From Trichobilharzia szidati (lineage: Eukaryota; Platyhelminthes; Trematoda; Strigeidida; Schistosomatidae), in NCBI GenBank assembly GCA_944472155.2, contig OX235272.1, positions 98,276,020 through 98,340,019 of the forward strand: 64,000 nt of DNA, given 5' to 3'. The position numbers and the translations under genes were made by a program. Under the pieces are notes generated by a model. It was not told where the DNA came from. It did not search any database and was given only the letters and a program-made list of their open reading frames with translations. Shown here one piece after another: positions 1 to 9,599 of this stretch. Each line of letters begins with the position of its first letter. The first letter of the stretch is position 1.

Positions 1-2
1 AC

Positions 3-3000
3 ATGGAACATGTTGAGACACTTCAAAAAAGGTTTGATGAGTTTACAAAGGATCTCGAGTATCAAGAAAGTCGTGCCGAAGACATCTACCGGAAGGCAGA
101 TGAACTTCTAAAAGAGGAATTTCCTGAGGATGCCCTAGTCATAGAAAAGTCCAGAGAGGTCCGCGAAGCTCTAGAACGTCTGAAGGATCTGGCTAGAAAA
201 CGACAAGAAAAGCTCCTGGAAGCCTATGAGATACAGCGCTTCTTTAGAGACACAGATAAAGCTATATCGTGGGTGAATGAAAGGTCCATTCCTTTATCCA
301 TTGAGGACTGTGGTCGTGATCTTGCCTCAGTCCAAGCCTTACAAAGGAAGCACGAAGCATTAGAAAGGGATTTGACTGCCCCAGATGAAAAGATTGTTCA
401 ACTTGGAGATGATGCTAAGGCGCTTGCACAGAAGCATCCTGATTCGCAAGACACTATACAAGGCAAGTATGACGCATTAATTACTGCATGGGATAAGCTG
501 AAAAGTCAGACTGTAGATAGAAGAGGTAAACTGGAAGAGTCATTCAAGATGCATCGCTTTTTGGCTGACTGGAGAGACTTGAGCATCTGGATGAATGGCA
601 TGAAGACGTTAATATCGGCGGATGATTTGGCAAAGGATGTAGCTGGTGCTGAAGCCCAAGTAGAGCTACATAAGGAATACACCGCTGAAATAAATTCTCG
701 AGCTGACAGTTTCGATACATGCATGCAAGAAGGTCAGGCACTACTAAGTGTTGGCCATCCCTGTAGTGAAGACATAGCTGCTAAACTTTCCACCCTTGAA
801 AGAGAGAGAGCCTCCCTGATGCAGTTGTGTGAGGAAAGACGTGAACTGCTAGAACAGTGTATTGGCCTTCAGTATTTTTACCGCAACGCTGAACAGTCGG
901 AATCTTGGATTGGTAAGCAAGAGGCCCTCTTAGAAATAAAAGATGTGGGAGACTCACTCGATTCTGTCGAAGCACTCATAAGGAAACATGAAGACTTCGA
1001 AAAGTCACTTTTAGCACAAGAAGAAAAGATGCGACAACTTGATGAATTCGCTGCAAAATTAATCGAATCAAACCACTATGCGGCTGCACAGGTTCAAGAG
1101 ATTCAAGAAGGTCTCCAAAATAGACGAAATGCATTAAAGGAGAAAGCTCAGAACCGCCGTCAGCGTCTTGAAGATTCCCACCGTTACCAAATGTTCGATA
1201 GAGATGCAGATGAAATGCAGTCATGGATATCAGGAAAACTTAGAAATGCACTTGATGAAAGTTACAAAGACTCCACGAATTTGCAAACAAAGGTGCAGAA
1301 GCATCAGAATTTCGAGGCAGAAATACAAGAGAACCAATCCCGCGTTGAAGATATTAAAAAGACTGGTCAGGATTTGTTAAATGCAAACCACTACAACTCA
1401 CCAGCAATAAAAGTAGAGATTGAACAGTTGGATGAAATTTGGTCTCATCTTGTAAATGCCATGGAAGACAAGAAGAAAAATTTAGATCAAGCAAGTAGGC
1501 AACAACAGTACCTTCGCAACATAGAAGATGTCGAGTTATGGTTGAATGATGTTGAAGCTCAGATAGCCTCAGAAGATGTCGTTCGTGATCTAAACGGTGT
1601 TATGAACGCACAAAAGCGGCACAACTTGCTTGAATCTGATGTAGCTACTCATCGTGAACGTATAGATGCATTCAAAGTCCAGGCTGACACGCTTGCTGCA
1701 GAAAGTCATTTCGACGCTCCTATTATCCAAGAAGAACAAAGACAGTTAGCCCAACGTTACCATGACCTGCAAATCCCTCTAAGTCAACGTCGTGAGAAGT
1801 CAAGAGATTCGCTTCCCTCAGACACATCTTTGCAGCTTGAATATGGTGACTATAGTGAGCTGATGAAGCTACTAGTCGATTGTTGTAAAGATTTTAAAGC
1901 ACATTCGCTTAACCAAATTGAATCAGAAATGTGGCATCTGTATGGTGAAAGCTTCACTACTGGCTCGGTAGCCACTCAAAAAGATGCCATCAGGTTATGG
2001 GTTAAAGATAAGAACCCTGTTGTTGGAAACTATATTGGTTTTATCGAGTCATACCGTGATCTCTTTGGTATTCGTGCAAGGTTTGAATTATTTGTCGCTG
2101 TTGTAAATAGATCAGTGTCTAAAGAATTCCAACGACTTGTGAATAATGCTGAAAGGTTGTTAACAAATTTACCATGGCCTTCTACATTTGAAAAAGTTAA
2201 TTTCTTACAGCCAGACCTTACTAGTTTGGATGTAGCTACGTTTGAAACTTCTGGAATTCCTGTTGGAACTAATACTCCTAACTATGATGATATACGACAA
2301 GTTGATGGATTTAAAAATGTTTCTTTGAATAATGTACTTAGTGTTCGTCTCGAGGATCCTAAACCAGAATTTCTACGTAATGAAGACAAACAAATGTACG
2401 TGGAACATGCTGAAAGTTCCTTTGAATTACAAGTTGGACTTCACGAACTGATGGGATATGGTTCAGGTAAACTGTTTCGGCGTGATTCTTATGGAAAACG
2501 AAATTTCCACACGAAAACTACTGAATATATCACAAATGGAGGTCCTGTAAAAGCTTGGTGTGAACCAGGAGAAACGTATGACAGCAAGTTTTTAAACCTT
2601 TCATCTGCAATAGACATGTGTCAAGCTGAGTGCGTTGGAATTTATTTATCTGATTTACTTCTTGTTCTGGAGCAGTTCGGTCTGAATACCGACTGTGCTC
2701 AAGGTGATGTCTCAGACGTAGTCTATATTAATTGGTTGTCAATGATTCCTTCAGTTGTAACTTCCATGGAGTTTTATTCTCCAGCAGAAAATGCTGATGA
2801 CATTGGATCATGGTGTCAAGCACATTATTGTGCTTGTTATGCGATTCTGCGAGTTTTGATTGAAGCTGACGATTCTATGGGACGTACACATAAAGTAGTC
2901 GGTGAGGACGATGCATCTGATTTGTGTATTTCCTTGGATTCAAAAAGACTTTTAACTGTGGCTCGTTCAGCAATTGGTGAATTCTTAAGAAAATTACAAT

Positions 3001-3419
3001 ATTACAAAGGTAAAGCGAATGCTATGTATGGATATGCTTTCTCCCAACACTATAGTCAACTACTTCCCAAATATTTGACTGATTTGCTCTGGCATAAATG
3101 GCTACGTGGATATCTTCTGATGCTGCAAACAAGATCTAAGTGGTTGGATATAAAGCACAACCTACAACCTGATGATCTCGTCTTAGTTAACAGTGCTGAC
3201 ACACAGAGAGGTCTCTGGCGAAAGGCTATAGTTAAGCAGATGTACTATGACCGAGATGGCCGCGTCAGGACAGTTTGTTTGAAAACTTCAACTCAAGAAG
3301 TGGAACAAGATATAAGAAGCGTATGTTTGCTGGAAGAAGCAGACAACTTTATGGTTCCAGGTACAAGAAGTCAACGTGGTGATCGTTCGCGGGGAGTGTT
3401 AATCGCGACAGATATATAG
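3..3419 (+). CDS. Chimeric intronless ORF: alpha-spectrin repeats + DPP3 core + BEL/Pao C-terminus
   Basis: One frame of 1138 codons with no stop or intron, open at the left edge; the Met at base 3 need not be the true start. Residues 1-604 are about five and a half spectrin repeats resembling the second half of alpha-spectrin (motifs RDLASVQALQRKHE, GDSLDSVEALIRKHEDFEKS). Residues about 611-1019 are the middle of dipeptidyl peptidase III, family M49 (GFIESYRDLFG, GIPVGTNTPNYDD, VGLHELMGYGSGKLF). Residues about 1020-1131 match the C-terminal domain of BEL/Pao polyproteins (LWHKWLRGYL, DDLVLVNSAD, GLWRKAIV). Joins fall near bases 1815 and 3060 and both keep frame. The DPP3 zinc motif HELLGH reads HELMGY (814-819), and the third ligand Glu is Met872, so peptidase activity is unlikely. 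I infer a retrotransposon that captured two spliced cellular mRNAs. Whether it is expressed is unknown. Confidence 0.88.
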   Translation: MEHVETLQKRFDEFTKDLEYQESRAEDIYRKADELLKEEFPEDALVIEKSREVREALERLKDLARKRQEKLLEAYEIQRFFRDTDKAISWVNERSIPLSIEDCGRDLASVQALQRKHEALERDLTAPDEKIVQLGDDAKALAQKHPDSQDTIQGKYDALITAWDKLKSQTVDRRGKLEESFKMHRFLADWRDLSIWMNGMKTLISADDLAKDVAGAEAQVELHKEYTAEINSRADSFDTCMQEGQALLSVGHPCSEDIAAKLSTLERERASLMQLCEERRELLEQCIGLQYFYRNAEQSESWIGKQEALLEIKDVGDSLDSVEALIRKHEDFEKSLLAQEEKMRQLDEFAAKLIESNHYAAAQVQEIQEGLQNRRNALKEKAQNRRQRLEDSHRYQMFDRDADEMQSWISGKLRNALDESYKDSTNLQTKVQKHQNFEAEIQENQSRVEDIKKTGQDLLNANHYNSPAIKVEIEQLDEIWSHLVNAMEDKKKNLDQASRQQQYLRNIEDVELWLNDVEAQIASEDVVRDLNGVMNAQKRHNLLESDVATHRERIDAFKVQADTLAAESHFDAPIIQEEQRQLAQRYHDLQIPLSQRREKSRDSLPSDTSLQLEYGDYSELMKLLVDCCKDFKAHSLNQIESEMWHLYGESFTTGSVATQKDAIRLWVKDKNPVVGNYIGFIESYRDLFGIRARFELFVAVVNRSVSKEFQRLVNNAERLLTNLPWPSTFEKVNFLQPDLTSLDVATFETSGIPVGTNTPNYDDIRQVDGFKNVSLNNVLSVRLEDPKPEFLRNEDKQMYVEHAESSFELQVGLHELMGYGSGKLFRRDSYGKRNFHTKTTEYITNGGPVKAWCEPGETYDSKFLNLSSAIDMCQAECVGIYLSDLLLVLEQFGLNTDCAQGDVSDVVYINWLSMIPSVVTSMEFYSPAENADDIGSWCQAHYCACYAILRVLIEADDSMGRTHKVVGEDDASDLCISLDSKRLLTVARSAIGEFLRKLQYYKGKANAMYGYAFSQHYSQLLPKYLTDLLWHKWLRGYLLMLQTRSKWLDIKHNLQPDDLVLVNSADTQRGLWRKAIVKQMYYDRDGRVRTVCLKTSTQEVEQDIRSVCLLEEADNFMVPGTRSQRGDRSRGVLIATDI

Positions 3420-3847
3420 ACTATATGATAGACAGTTAATCAATATGATGTGACCTTCCTGTCGCGATTATTGGTCAATTTATTGTAACTCTCACCACGT
3501 GATGTTGACCTTGAATGTTCTTTTTTGTCTGTCACTCTATTTGTGTATACATGTAATTAATTGGCTGTTCATTTTGTCCGTACCCTCAATACTATTCGGT
3601 ACGTTTTTGTCCTGTTTTTGTAATCACAGTGGATTTGTACATTTTTCTTGGTGTAATTGTATGATTTATTTTATGTTTTAGAAACAGATAAAGTTAAAGT
3701 CAAGTCATTCTGTTTTAACTATAGTTAAGCCCAGACTCTGTGTCGTCAGTATTGAGGAAGGACTAAATCTGTAGGACAAAAATAATCCTACAAATGCCTC
3801 AAAACTGCTTTAAGGCCTCCGTATGAAATATCCAACGAACCTAACAG
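3060..3847 (+). mobile_element. 3' end of a BEL/Pao LTR retrotransposon with LTR
   Basis: The last roughly 110 residues of the chimeric frame are the conserved tail of BEL/Pao integrase. The frame closes inside a sequence that starts TGTTAATCG at 3397, right after a short purine run (GGGGAG), which is where a polypurine tract and the LTR start belong. The right LTR edge is uncertain: TAACA, the inverse of TGTTA, occurs at 3843-3847 and again near 3950. No 5' LTR, gag or reverse transcriptase is visible; they would lie left of the window. Schistosome families of this clade include Sinbad, but I cannot assign this copy. Confidence 0.68.
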
Positions 3848-4249
3848 GAAGAAAAACGTCTACCAGTTCAGCGGCAAAGTATCTACAAAATTGGATCATT
3901 TTTCATCTGTTTCATTCAAGTTTGCGGGAAATAAATTTAGTTTGTTGAGGTAACAGCTTGTCATACATACATTAGGAACGTTCTCCTAGTTTGACATGTT
4001 TGATGGCTTACCAGATTAACTTAATAGCAACAGATACTTCCAATGCTGACGTTGTCATGAAAACGTCACCTTCAAAAGCTACGAACAGTTTGATGAAACC
4101 TGATACAGTAAACTGTTCTAAAGATCATAAGTTACGCCAGAATGTTTATACGAATATAAAAGGACTCACCAGAGTTCTACATAATATTCCACACAAAAGT
4201 GATCAAATATATGCTTGTGGTTGTCATATAATAAAAGCACGCAACTCAC
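3848..4249. other. Gap with no recognised feature
   Basis: AT-rich sequence between the BEL/Pao element and the last visible DNAI1 exon. I searched the minus strand for the WD40 exon that should follow residue FAVGFGS of DNAI1 and found none. An open frame on the plus strand at 3991-4287 has no recognisable domain. Confidence 0.5.
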
Positions 4250-4496
4250 ATGAACCAAAACCAACTGCAAATAGGTCATTGTACTGAGGCGACCAACACA
4301 GTGAAGTTACAGCAAGCTTTTTGGCTTTCTCAAATGAAAATAACCACAGTGGTAGTAAAGTGCCTTGATTATCTCTGAATTCATCAGACTGGTCTTCATA
4401 GTATTTAAAGTCCTGGGCCACTTCGTCGTGAGTATTCTGATTTATCATGCGCTCAACAATTTTAATAGGTTGAGCAAACCGACTCAAGTCATCTCC
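4250..4496 (-). CDS. DNAI1: DNAI1 coding exon 8 (last visible)
   Basis: Starts [17 protein letters not shown] and ends FAVGFGS plus one base, at a GTGAGT donor. It carries the start of the first WD40 blade ([17 protein letters not shown]). The next exon should begin with the rest of a Tyr or similar codon; none is seen down to 3420. Confidence 0.93.
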
Positions 4497-7400
4497 CTAA
4501 AATCAGCAGGAAGATGAAAGTAAGAAATGAGCAGTGAAGTTTAATCTTTAAATACTAAAACACTGTTCTAATGGCAGAACATCTTTAGAAAGCATAAAAT
4601 GATTTCAGACAGAGATCAAATACTCTTTAATAGCCCATAATCGATGTCTCTTTAGATATTAAGTATGATAGATATGCATGGTTAACCTTCTTAGTCACAT
4701 ATGGTTTGTCTGATGAGTAGTAACTGAAAGTTTAAAAGTAATGTATTTGCCACTTTTATTAATTCCTTGTTGTATTTTTTTCCAAGTGTCGTTATGCTCA
4801 ACATACAGACTTTGATTTACCTTAGAATTGCATTTTTTCCAACGAACCCAACATAATAGTTGTTTTTCAGCTATCTAATCAGAAGTTGGAAACTGATTTA
4901 TTTATTTCATTTTCCCTGTACACAAATTAATTTTTCTTAATTTATGCTAAAACTCGGGTATCTCGGTGGTTCAGGGGTAGAATGTTCACCAGCTACGCAT
5001 GTGATCCGGGTTCGATTCGCGGCTGACGTACGTGGCTAGAAGTAAGCCAAGGAAAAAGGTAAAGCTGGGCGTGGGGTCAGCAACCTGACTTCGTTAGAGA
5101 CAACACCAGGTTTACTGAAACTTCAATGCTTAAAGCCCCATGTTCCACTTGGAACGCGAAAGAATAAAACAAATTTTAAAGATATATTAAATCTAAGCTT
5201 TCCCACGATATTCAATCCACTGAATAGTGCTTTGGTCACTTCACCGAAAAACAGCATCCCTGATCTAATATACAGTAGTCTTAATCTTTTGTACTCGTAT
5301 TAACACAGCTACATTTAATCAGTAACATGCAAAAAGACGATAAGTTTGACAAATTTAAACATTGTACGATTTTTTTACTCAGATTTTAAGTGTGAACAAT
5401 CCCTCATTGATGTACTTATTGGACCAGAACATATTTAAAGCAAAGGATAAGAACAGAAATGAAACAGAAGTAATAGTATAAAGAAAAAAAATTTTCCCAG
5501 AAAAATTCAGCAAAGTTTTAAATACCTTAGCCTTTCAAGTAAACACAGCAATAAACACATAATTTATCTATATAGAATTTTACGTACACTAAAATAACAA
5601 CCGTCAAATTCAGTTAGCATTTATTCCCATCTTCAACACCTTAGAGTGATAACCATTATAATTCTACTGATATTCTTAGATAGAAGAATATGAAGATTAT
5701 TGGTTAATCCGATCCAATTAAAATCCTGATAAATTTGAATAATGAAGTCTTAGTAACAAAGAACTTTCCTAAAGGTGTAACAAAATTCCTGAGACTCTAA
5801 AACACATATAACTGAGTAGGTGTGATTTCACATAGGAACATTTACTGAATAAATACATTTCATGGTACATAATATTACCTGAGGTCTGTCTACAGTTAGT
5901 TATTCAAGAAGTTTATGAATTTTTCTGCACAGTCTCAGAAAATTAGTTACAGGCGAGTTTGCTAAAAGAAAACATTTGGTTTTAAAAGTCCTTATCAAAT
6001 TTCTAATTGCTAAATGGTTGGAATAGTTCGCTCTGTCTTCTACAAAATTCTACCACTGAATACCCAGGGATTCCAGAGACGGAATATGAGCTTGATTTCT
6101 GAGAAGAACATCAGCCAGGTTATTACACCATACATGCATGAGCAGATTCCCGAATTATTGGGTTTCCCTTCAGTCATCAAGAACAACTACTTTGTACAAA
6201 GTCGGCTCGTCCTGATGTAATTAACTGTTAGTCAAAATTCTCACCTTGTGATGTTTTACTTTTACCTCATGACAAAAAGGGATAGTGCTACACTTCGAGT
6301 GGGTAGCTGTCCTACTTCCTTTACTTTTAATCCATATTTGCCCCCGCGAAACGTAAATTGCCTCATTTTTATATTCTATCTTAAGCAGTTATAAACGCAT
6401 ATAACTCGACCGTTTGACCCCTTCTTATGTTTGCGACACTTCAGGGAGAAACATGAATTGTAAGTTGACCAGTAACCTCTATATGCGCTTGGAAACATAA
6501 TTAAAATTTGTTTAATGCAAATTTGATTAACGTAAGCATAGAATAATAGTAAAGTTTGAAAAAACCGTACAACCTAAACTCAGTAATAAAAGGTACCTTG
6601 ATGGTAAACCCTACAAATTCCATGTTTTTATGTGAAAGATAAGGCAAAATAATTCGAATGAGATATCTTGCATTTAATTCAGATACTTTTCTGAAGATAA
6701 TGTATTGCGTTTACCTGTGTTTCTCCATGCATAACTTTCTTCCGCACCTTGGTTTCCTGCTTTTGACCTACCCCTGGGGGTTTTTTATCTTTGTTCTTTT
6801 CCTGCTGCTTTTCGAAATCCTCTATGTAGTCATCATATATACTCCACTGAGTCACATTCGCAGAAAACGTTGCCCTAGGCGGAGGCTCCGTCATATTCCC
6901 CCTTTCCTACAGACCGATAATTAAACATCAGTACATACTCTGTGTGGATTGTTATAAGTTTGAGTTGAACGCTCACAAAAGTTAAACTGGTTAGTTAGTT
7001 TCTTTTGCGGTGACTGGACATCGCTATCCTTGGTTCCAACGGTAGACTTTTTATACAATACATTGTGAAAAACATCAGTATATCTCAGTTACCTCCTTAC
7101 TGTCTTCTTCTAACAAGGTTTCTGGCTGTGTAATGAAGTCAAGTCAATGTGCTTACCTTCGACTTGCAAGGCTCCATCCCTAGCCATTTGTCTTCTGGCT
7201 TCATCTGAGTCCTTGGGTAGCATATAACCCTCGTGCCAAAAATGAACAGCCATCTGGTTCACTTGGGGAATTTGTTTGTACTGGCCCTCCTGGCACAATA
7301 TAACGTATTAAAAGAAAATATACACCTTAAAATTAAATCGAACAATGTTTTGGGGAGCATGAGGATTAGTAGCAGTCAGTACTCTTGTTATCTCTTCTTT

Positions 7401-7630
7401 GAGTTCCTAAAGAATATTCTTGAAAATTCTAAAACCTGTTCTGTCAACTGGAGTTGATCTTCTGGCTTCAATACAGCACGCATACCGTAATCATCAAGTT
7501 CTTCGCGCAAACCAAATTCTCCTTCCTCCCCATCCAGCTGAATTTTTCCATGGCCTTTCCTGGAAGGCTAGATGAATATTATTAAGATTTCATGCAAATG
7601 ACCTACCCGTCTTTTAACATCAATTTTCAT
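4250..7630 (-). CDS. DNAI1: Axonemal dynein intermediate chain, DNAI1 type (N-terminal exons)
   Basis: Intermediate chain of outer-arm dynein in cilia and sperm tails, holding heavy chains to microtubules. Eight exons join in phase from ATG at 7630: 7607-7630, 7436-7567, 7326-7406, 7157-7289, 7093-7121, 6939-7046, 6715-6906 and 4250-4496, giving 315 codons. Hallmarks are [93 protein letters not shown] and GTLLPLW...[15 protein letters not shown], in the same order as animal DNAI1. All introns begin GT and end AG. Six are 29-46 nt long and the last is 2.2 kb. The WD40 domain, which should follow residue 315, is absent; it lies left of the window or was lost where the BEL/Pao chimera sits. The start is inferred from a short first exon and is less certain than the rest. 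Confidence 0.93.
4497..6714 (-). other. Long DNAI1 intron
   Basis: 2.2-kb intron with GTAAAC donor at the 6714 side and TTTAG acceptor at the 4497 side. Apart from the SINE at 4951-5170 I recognise nothing in it. A 68-codon plus-strand frame at 6014-6220 looks like chance. Confidence 0.75.
4951..5170 (+). repeat. tRNA-Gly-like SINE, family 1
   Basis: The head resembles tRNA-Gly: GGTGGTTCAGGGGTAGAAT is an A box and GGGTTCGATTC (5008-5018) a B box, about 35 bases apart. A roughly 140-base tail ends in GAATAAAAC. A second copy with the same tail (TGAAACTTCAA ... AAGAATAAAA) lies at 57407-57636, so this is a real interspersed family and not a tRNA gene: the acceptor stem does not pair well. Confidence 0.75.
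6715..6906 (-). CDS. DNAI1: DNAI1 coding exon 7
   Basis: 64 codons from [20 protein letters not shown] to MHGETQ. A lysine-rich stretch in the middle matches the charged region of DNAI1. Acceptor TGTAG, donor GTAAAC, phase 0. Confidence 0.93.
6939..7046 (-). CDS. DNAI1: DNAI1 coding exon 6
   Basis: 36 codons ending [14 protein letters not shown], with the conserved [12 protein letters not shown] block. Acceptor AAAG, donor GTATGT, phase 0. Confidence 0.93.
7093..7121 (-). CDS. DNAI1: DNAI1 coding exon 5 (29-nt microexon)
   Basis: Encodes the acidic linker [10 protein letters not shown] once the leading G from exon 4 is added. The acceptor used is CCAG at 7122-7125; using the CACAG seven bases earlier would put a stop in frame. 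Donor GTAACT, phase 0. Confidence 0.82.
7157..7289 (-). CDS. DNAI1: DNAI1 coding exon 4
   Basis: Runs from [20 protein letters not shown] to DGALQVE. It holds the family motif [10 protein letters not shown]. The GTAAGC donor leaves one base (phase 1) for the microexon that follows. Confidence 0.93.
7326..7406 (-). CDS. DNAI1: DNAI1 coding exon 3
   Basis: 27 codons, [20 protein letters not shown] onward to FNFK, after a 29-nt intron. Acceptor TTTAG, donor GTGTAT, both phase 0. It closely matches the same segment of vertebrate DNAI1. Confidence 0.93.
7436..7567 (-). CDS. DNAI1: DNAI1 coding exon 2
   Basis: 44 codons from PSRKGHGK to DQLQLTEQ, acceptor CTAG, donor GTTTTA. It contains the conserved [10 protein letters not shown] block that precedes the ELKEE helix in animal DNAI1. 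Confidence 0.92.
7607..7630 (-). CDS. DNAI1: DNAI1 coding exon 1
   Basis: Encodes MKIDVKRR and ends at a GTAGGT donor in phase 0, followed by a 39-nt intron. It is chosen because it is the nearest ATG that splices in frame to exon 2; an untranslated leader probably extends to higher coordinates. Confidence 0.7.
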
Positions 7631-7760
7631 TATTTGACGAAAATGTGTATTGTGTCAAGGTTAAGACTTTGTTGTCATAACAACTCAAGTCCAATATCCA
7701 ATATGCTGATTACGAGCTAGCATAGACCAATGATTTCTTTGAGCTCGCTTCTTGATTGTA
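7631..7760 (-). promoter_or_regulatory. DNAI1 5' flank
   Basis: Sequence between the inferred DNAI1 start and the tail of the CR1-like LINE. It must hold the leader and core promoter if exon 1 is right, but I see no convincing TATA box or initiator. Confidence 0.3.
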
Positions 7761-8137
7761 AGGTAGAGGTTCCAGATCTTCAGTGAACTTATGTGTAGTA
7801 AATCCCACCACTCGACTGCTTTAGCTCTGGTAGACTCCAAGAGGAGTGGTGCGAGGATTGGTCAAGATGTGGTTTGTGGTGTGCAGTATGTTAGGACTCA
7901 GTTGCTGCCGTGAATGGAGTTCGACCTAACACCCGTTGGTCATTCGGTGTAGTCATAAAATCAGAATAGTAATAATAATAGGTTGTAATGTAGATAATAT
8001 AGGTTGAGATAAGTGAAATAATAAAGGTGAAATAATAAAGAAAGAAAGGATAGAGTAGTAGGTTAATTGGGAGAGGACAGGACGGGTCGTAGGGATTTAG
8101 CTTGTATGCTTATCCATTGACAATGTGGTTTCAAATT

Positions 8138-9462
8138 TTAAGAGGATAAGCCATTGAGACACAAACCTTGCATTTCTGCATGATTGTCCAGCTTCCGCTT
8201 AAAAGTCTCCACAGATGGCGCTGTAGTCACGGCCGCAGGTAAAGCGTTCCGGAGACGGCAAACTCGAAGCGAGAAGAAATGTGAACTCACTCGAGTCTTT
8301 GGTCTCTGGTGTGCTATCCTTAGCGGGTTACCTCGTGGGAGCCTATAATCACCTAATGGCAGGATGCTTTTATTAGGATGGGCTTGGTCATTTAAGATCT
8401 TATAGACGGTGATGGGGTCTCCCCTGTGACTACGGTAACTAAGAGTGAAAAGACTTAATTTCTTCAGTCTTTCCTCATATGATTTGTTGCGGAGGCCGAT
8501 CACCCATTTTGTCTCTCGTCTCTGGACAATTTCTAGCATGTTAGCATCCTTTTTGAGTAGCGGAGGAGCAATGATATTGTGCACCTCAAGGAGTGGCCTC
8601 ACGTATGTCGTATACAACCCAGCTGCCTAGGCATAAAGTGTAATGTTGCGTTAGCTTTGGCGGCGTCCCTCGTGTGTTTTACACTGGTGTCTAGCTTTTC
8701 TGTTAAAATAAGACCTAGGTCGCGTTCTGATGGCACACAACTCAAGTTCTGGCCACCAAGGGTGTAATTCACACTCTGTGACCTGCCGGAATGAAGTTGC
8801 ACTACTTCGCACTTCTTTAGATTGAAAGGCATTCCGTTAGCCAGAGCCCAGTCTCCCAGAATTTGCAGGTCAGCCTGCAATCTGTCGGAGTCTTTCGATG
8901 AGTTTATTGCTCTCCAAATCTTTACGTCGTTAGCGTAAAGAAGCGCAGAGCAATTCAGTTGACAGGGCAGGTCATTGATAAAAATCAAAAACATCAACGG
9001 CCCTAAGATAGAACCCTGAGGAACCCCTGATGCCGAGGTGTGCCAGGATGATCGGATGCGGTTGACTTTGGTGCAGAATTCTCTCTCGCCTAAGTAATCT
9101 TTCAGCCATGCGAGAAGTGCTCCAGAAACACCCGCCTTGCTTATTTTGTGAAGGAGCAGACCATAGTGAACTGTGTCGAATGCTTTCGCAAAGTCGAGAA
9201 AGATCACATGGACTGGCACCTTTACATCCCAGGATAGTGTCCAGTCGTTTCAACCTAGTAGAAGATTCGTCACACAGGATCTTCCCCTCCTGAAACCGTG
9301 CTGTGCTTCATGGAGTAGGTCAGTCCCATCGAAGTATTTTCTCATGTGGTCGTCAATGAGACTTTCCAATAACTTCGATATCACTGGAAGTAGCGTAACT
9401 GGTCGCGTTCTGCCGGTCACCACCCTTGAAGATAGGGGATAGGATGGCTCGTTTCCATTCAC
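8138..9462 (-). pseudogene. CR1-like LINE ORF2, reverse transcriptase part
   Basis: Reverse transcriptase split over three frames (9462-9250, 9219-8599, 8617-8138). Blocks seen are LPVISKLLESLIDDHM, QHGFRRGRSC, FLDFAKAFDTVHY, SGVPQGSILGPLMFLIFIND and the thumb ending KRKLDNH. The active-site YADD reads YAND at about 8925-8936 by a single G-to-A change, removing one of the two metal-binding aspartates. Together with the frameshifts this copy is dead. Confidence 0.87.
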
Positions 9463-9599
9463 ATGGAAGTTTCCCTACATCAAAAATTGTAGAAACAGAT
9501 CACTTAGGGGTTAGCAAAGACTTTCTGAACACTGCTTCAGGACGGATGGTCTTATGTCATCGCAACCTGCAGACTTTCCCGAAGCCAACTTTCCCAATT

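Noticed and set aside
4690..4730. CTGATGAG followed by TGAAAG, resembling a hammerhead core
   Set aside because: The intervening bases do not form stem II and the second box lacks the expected closing pair.
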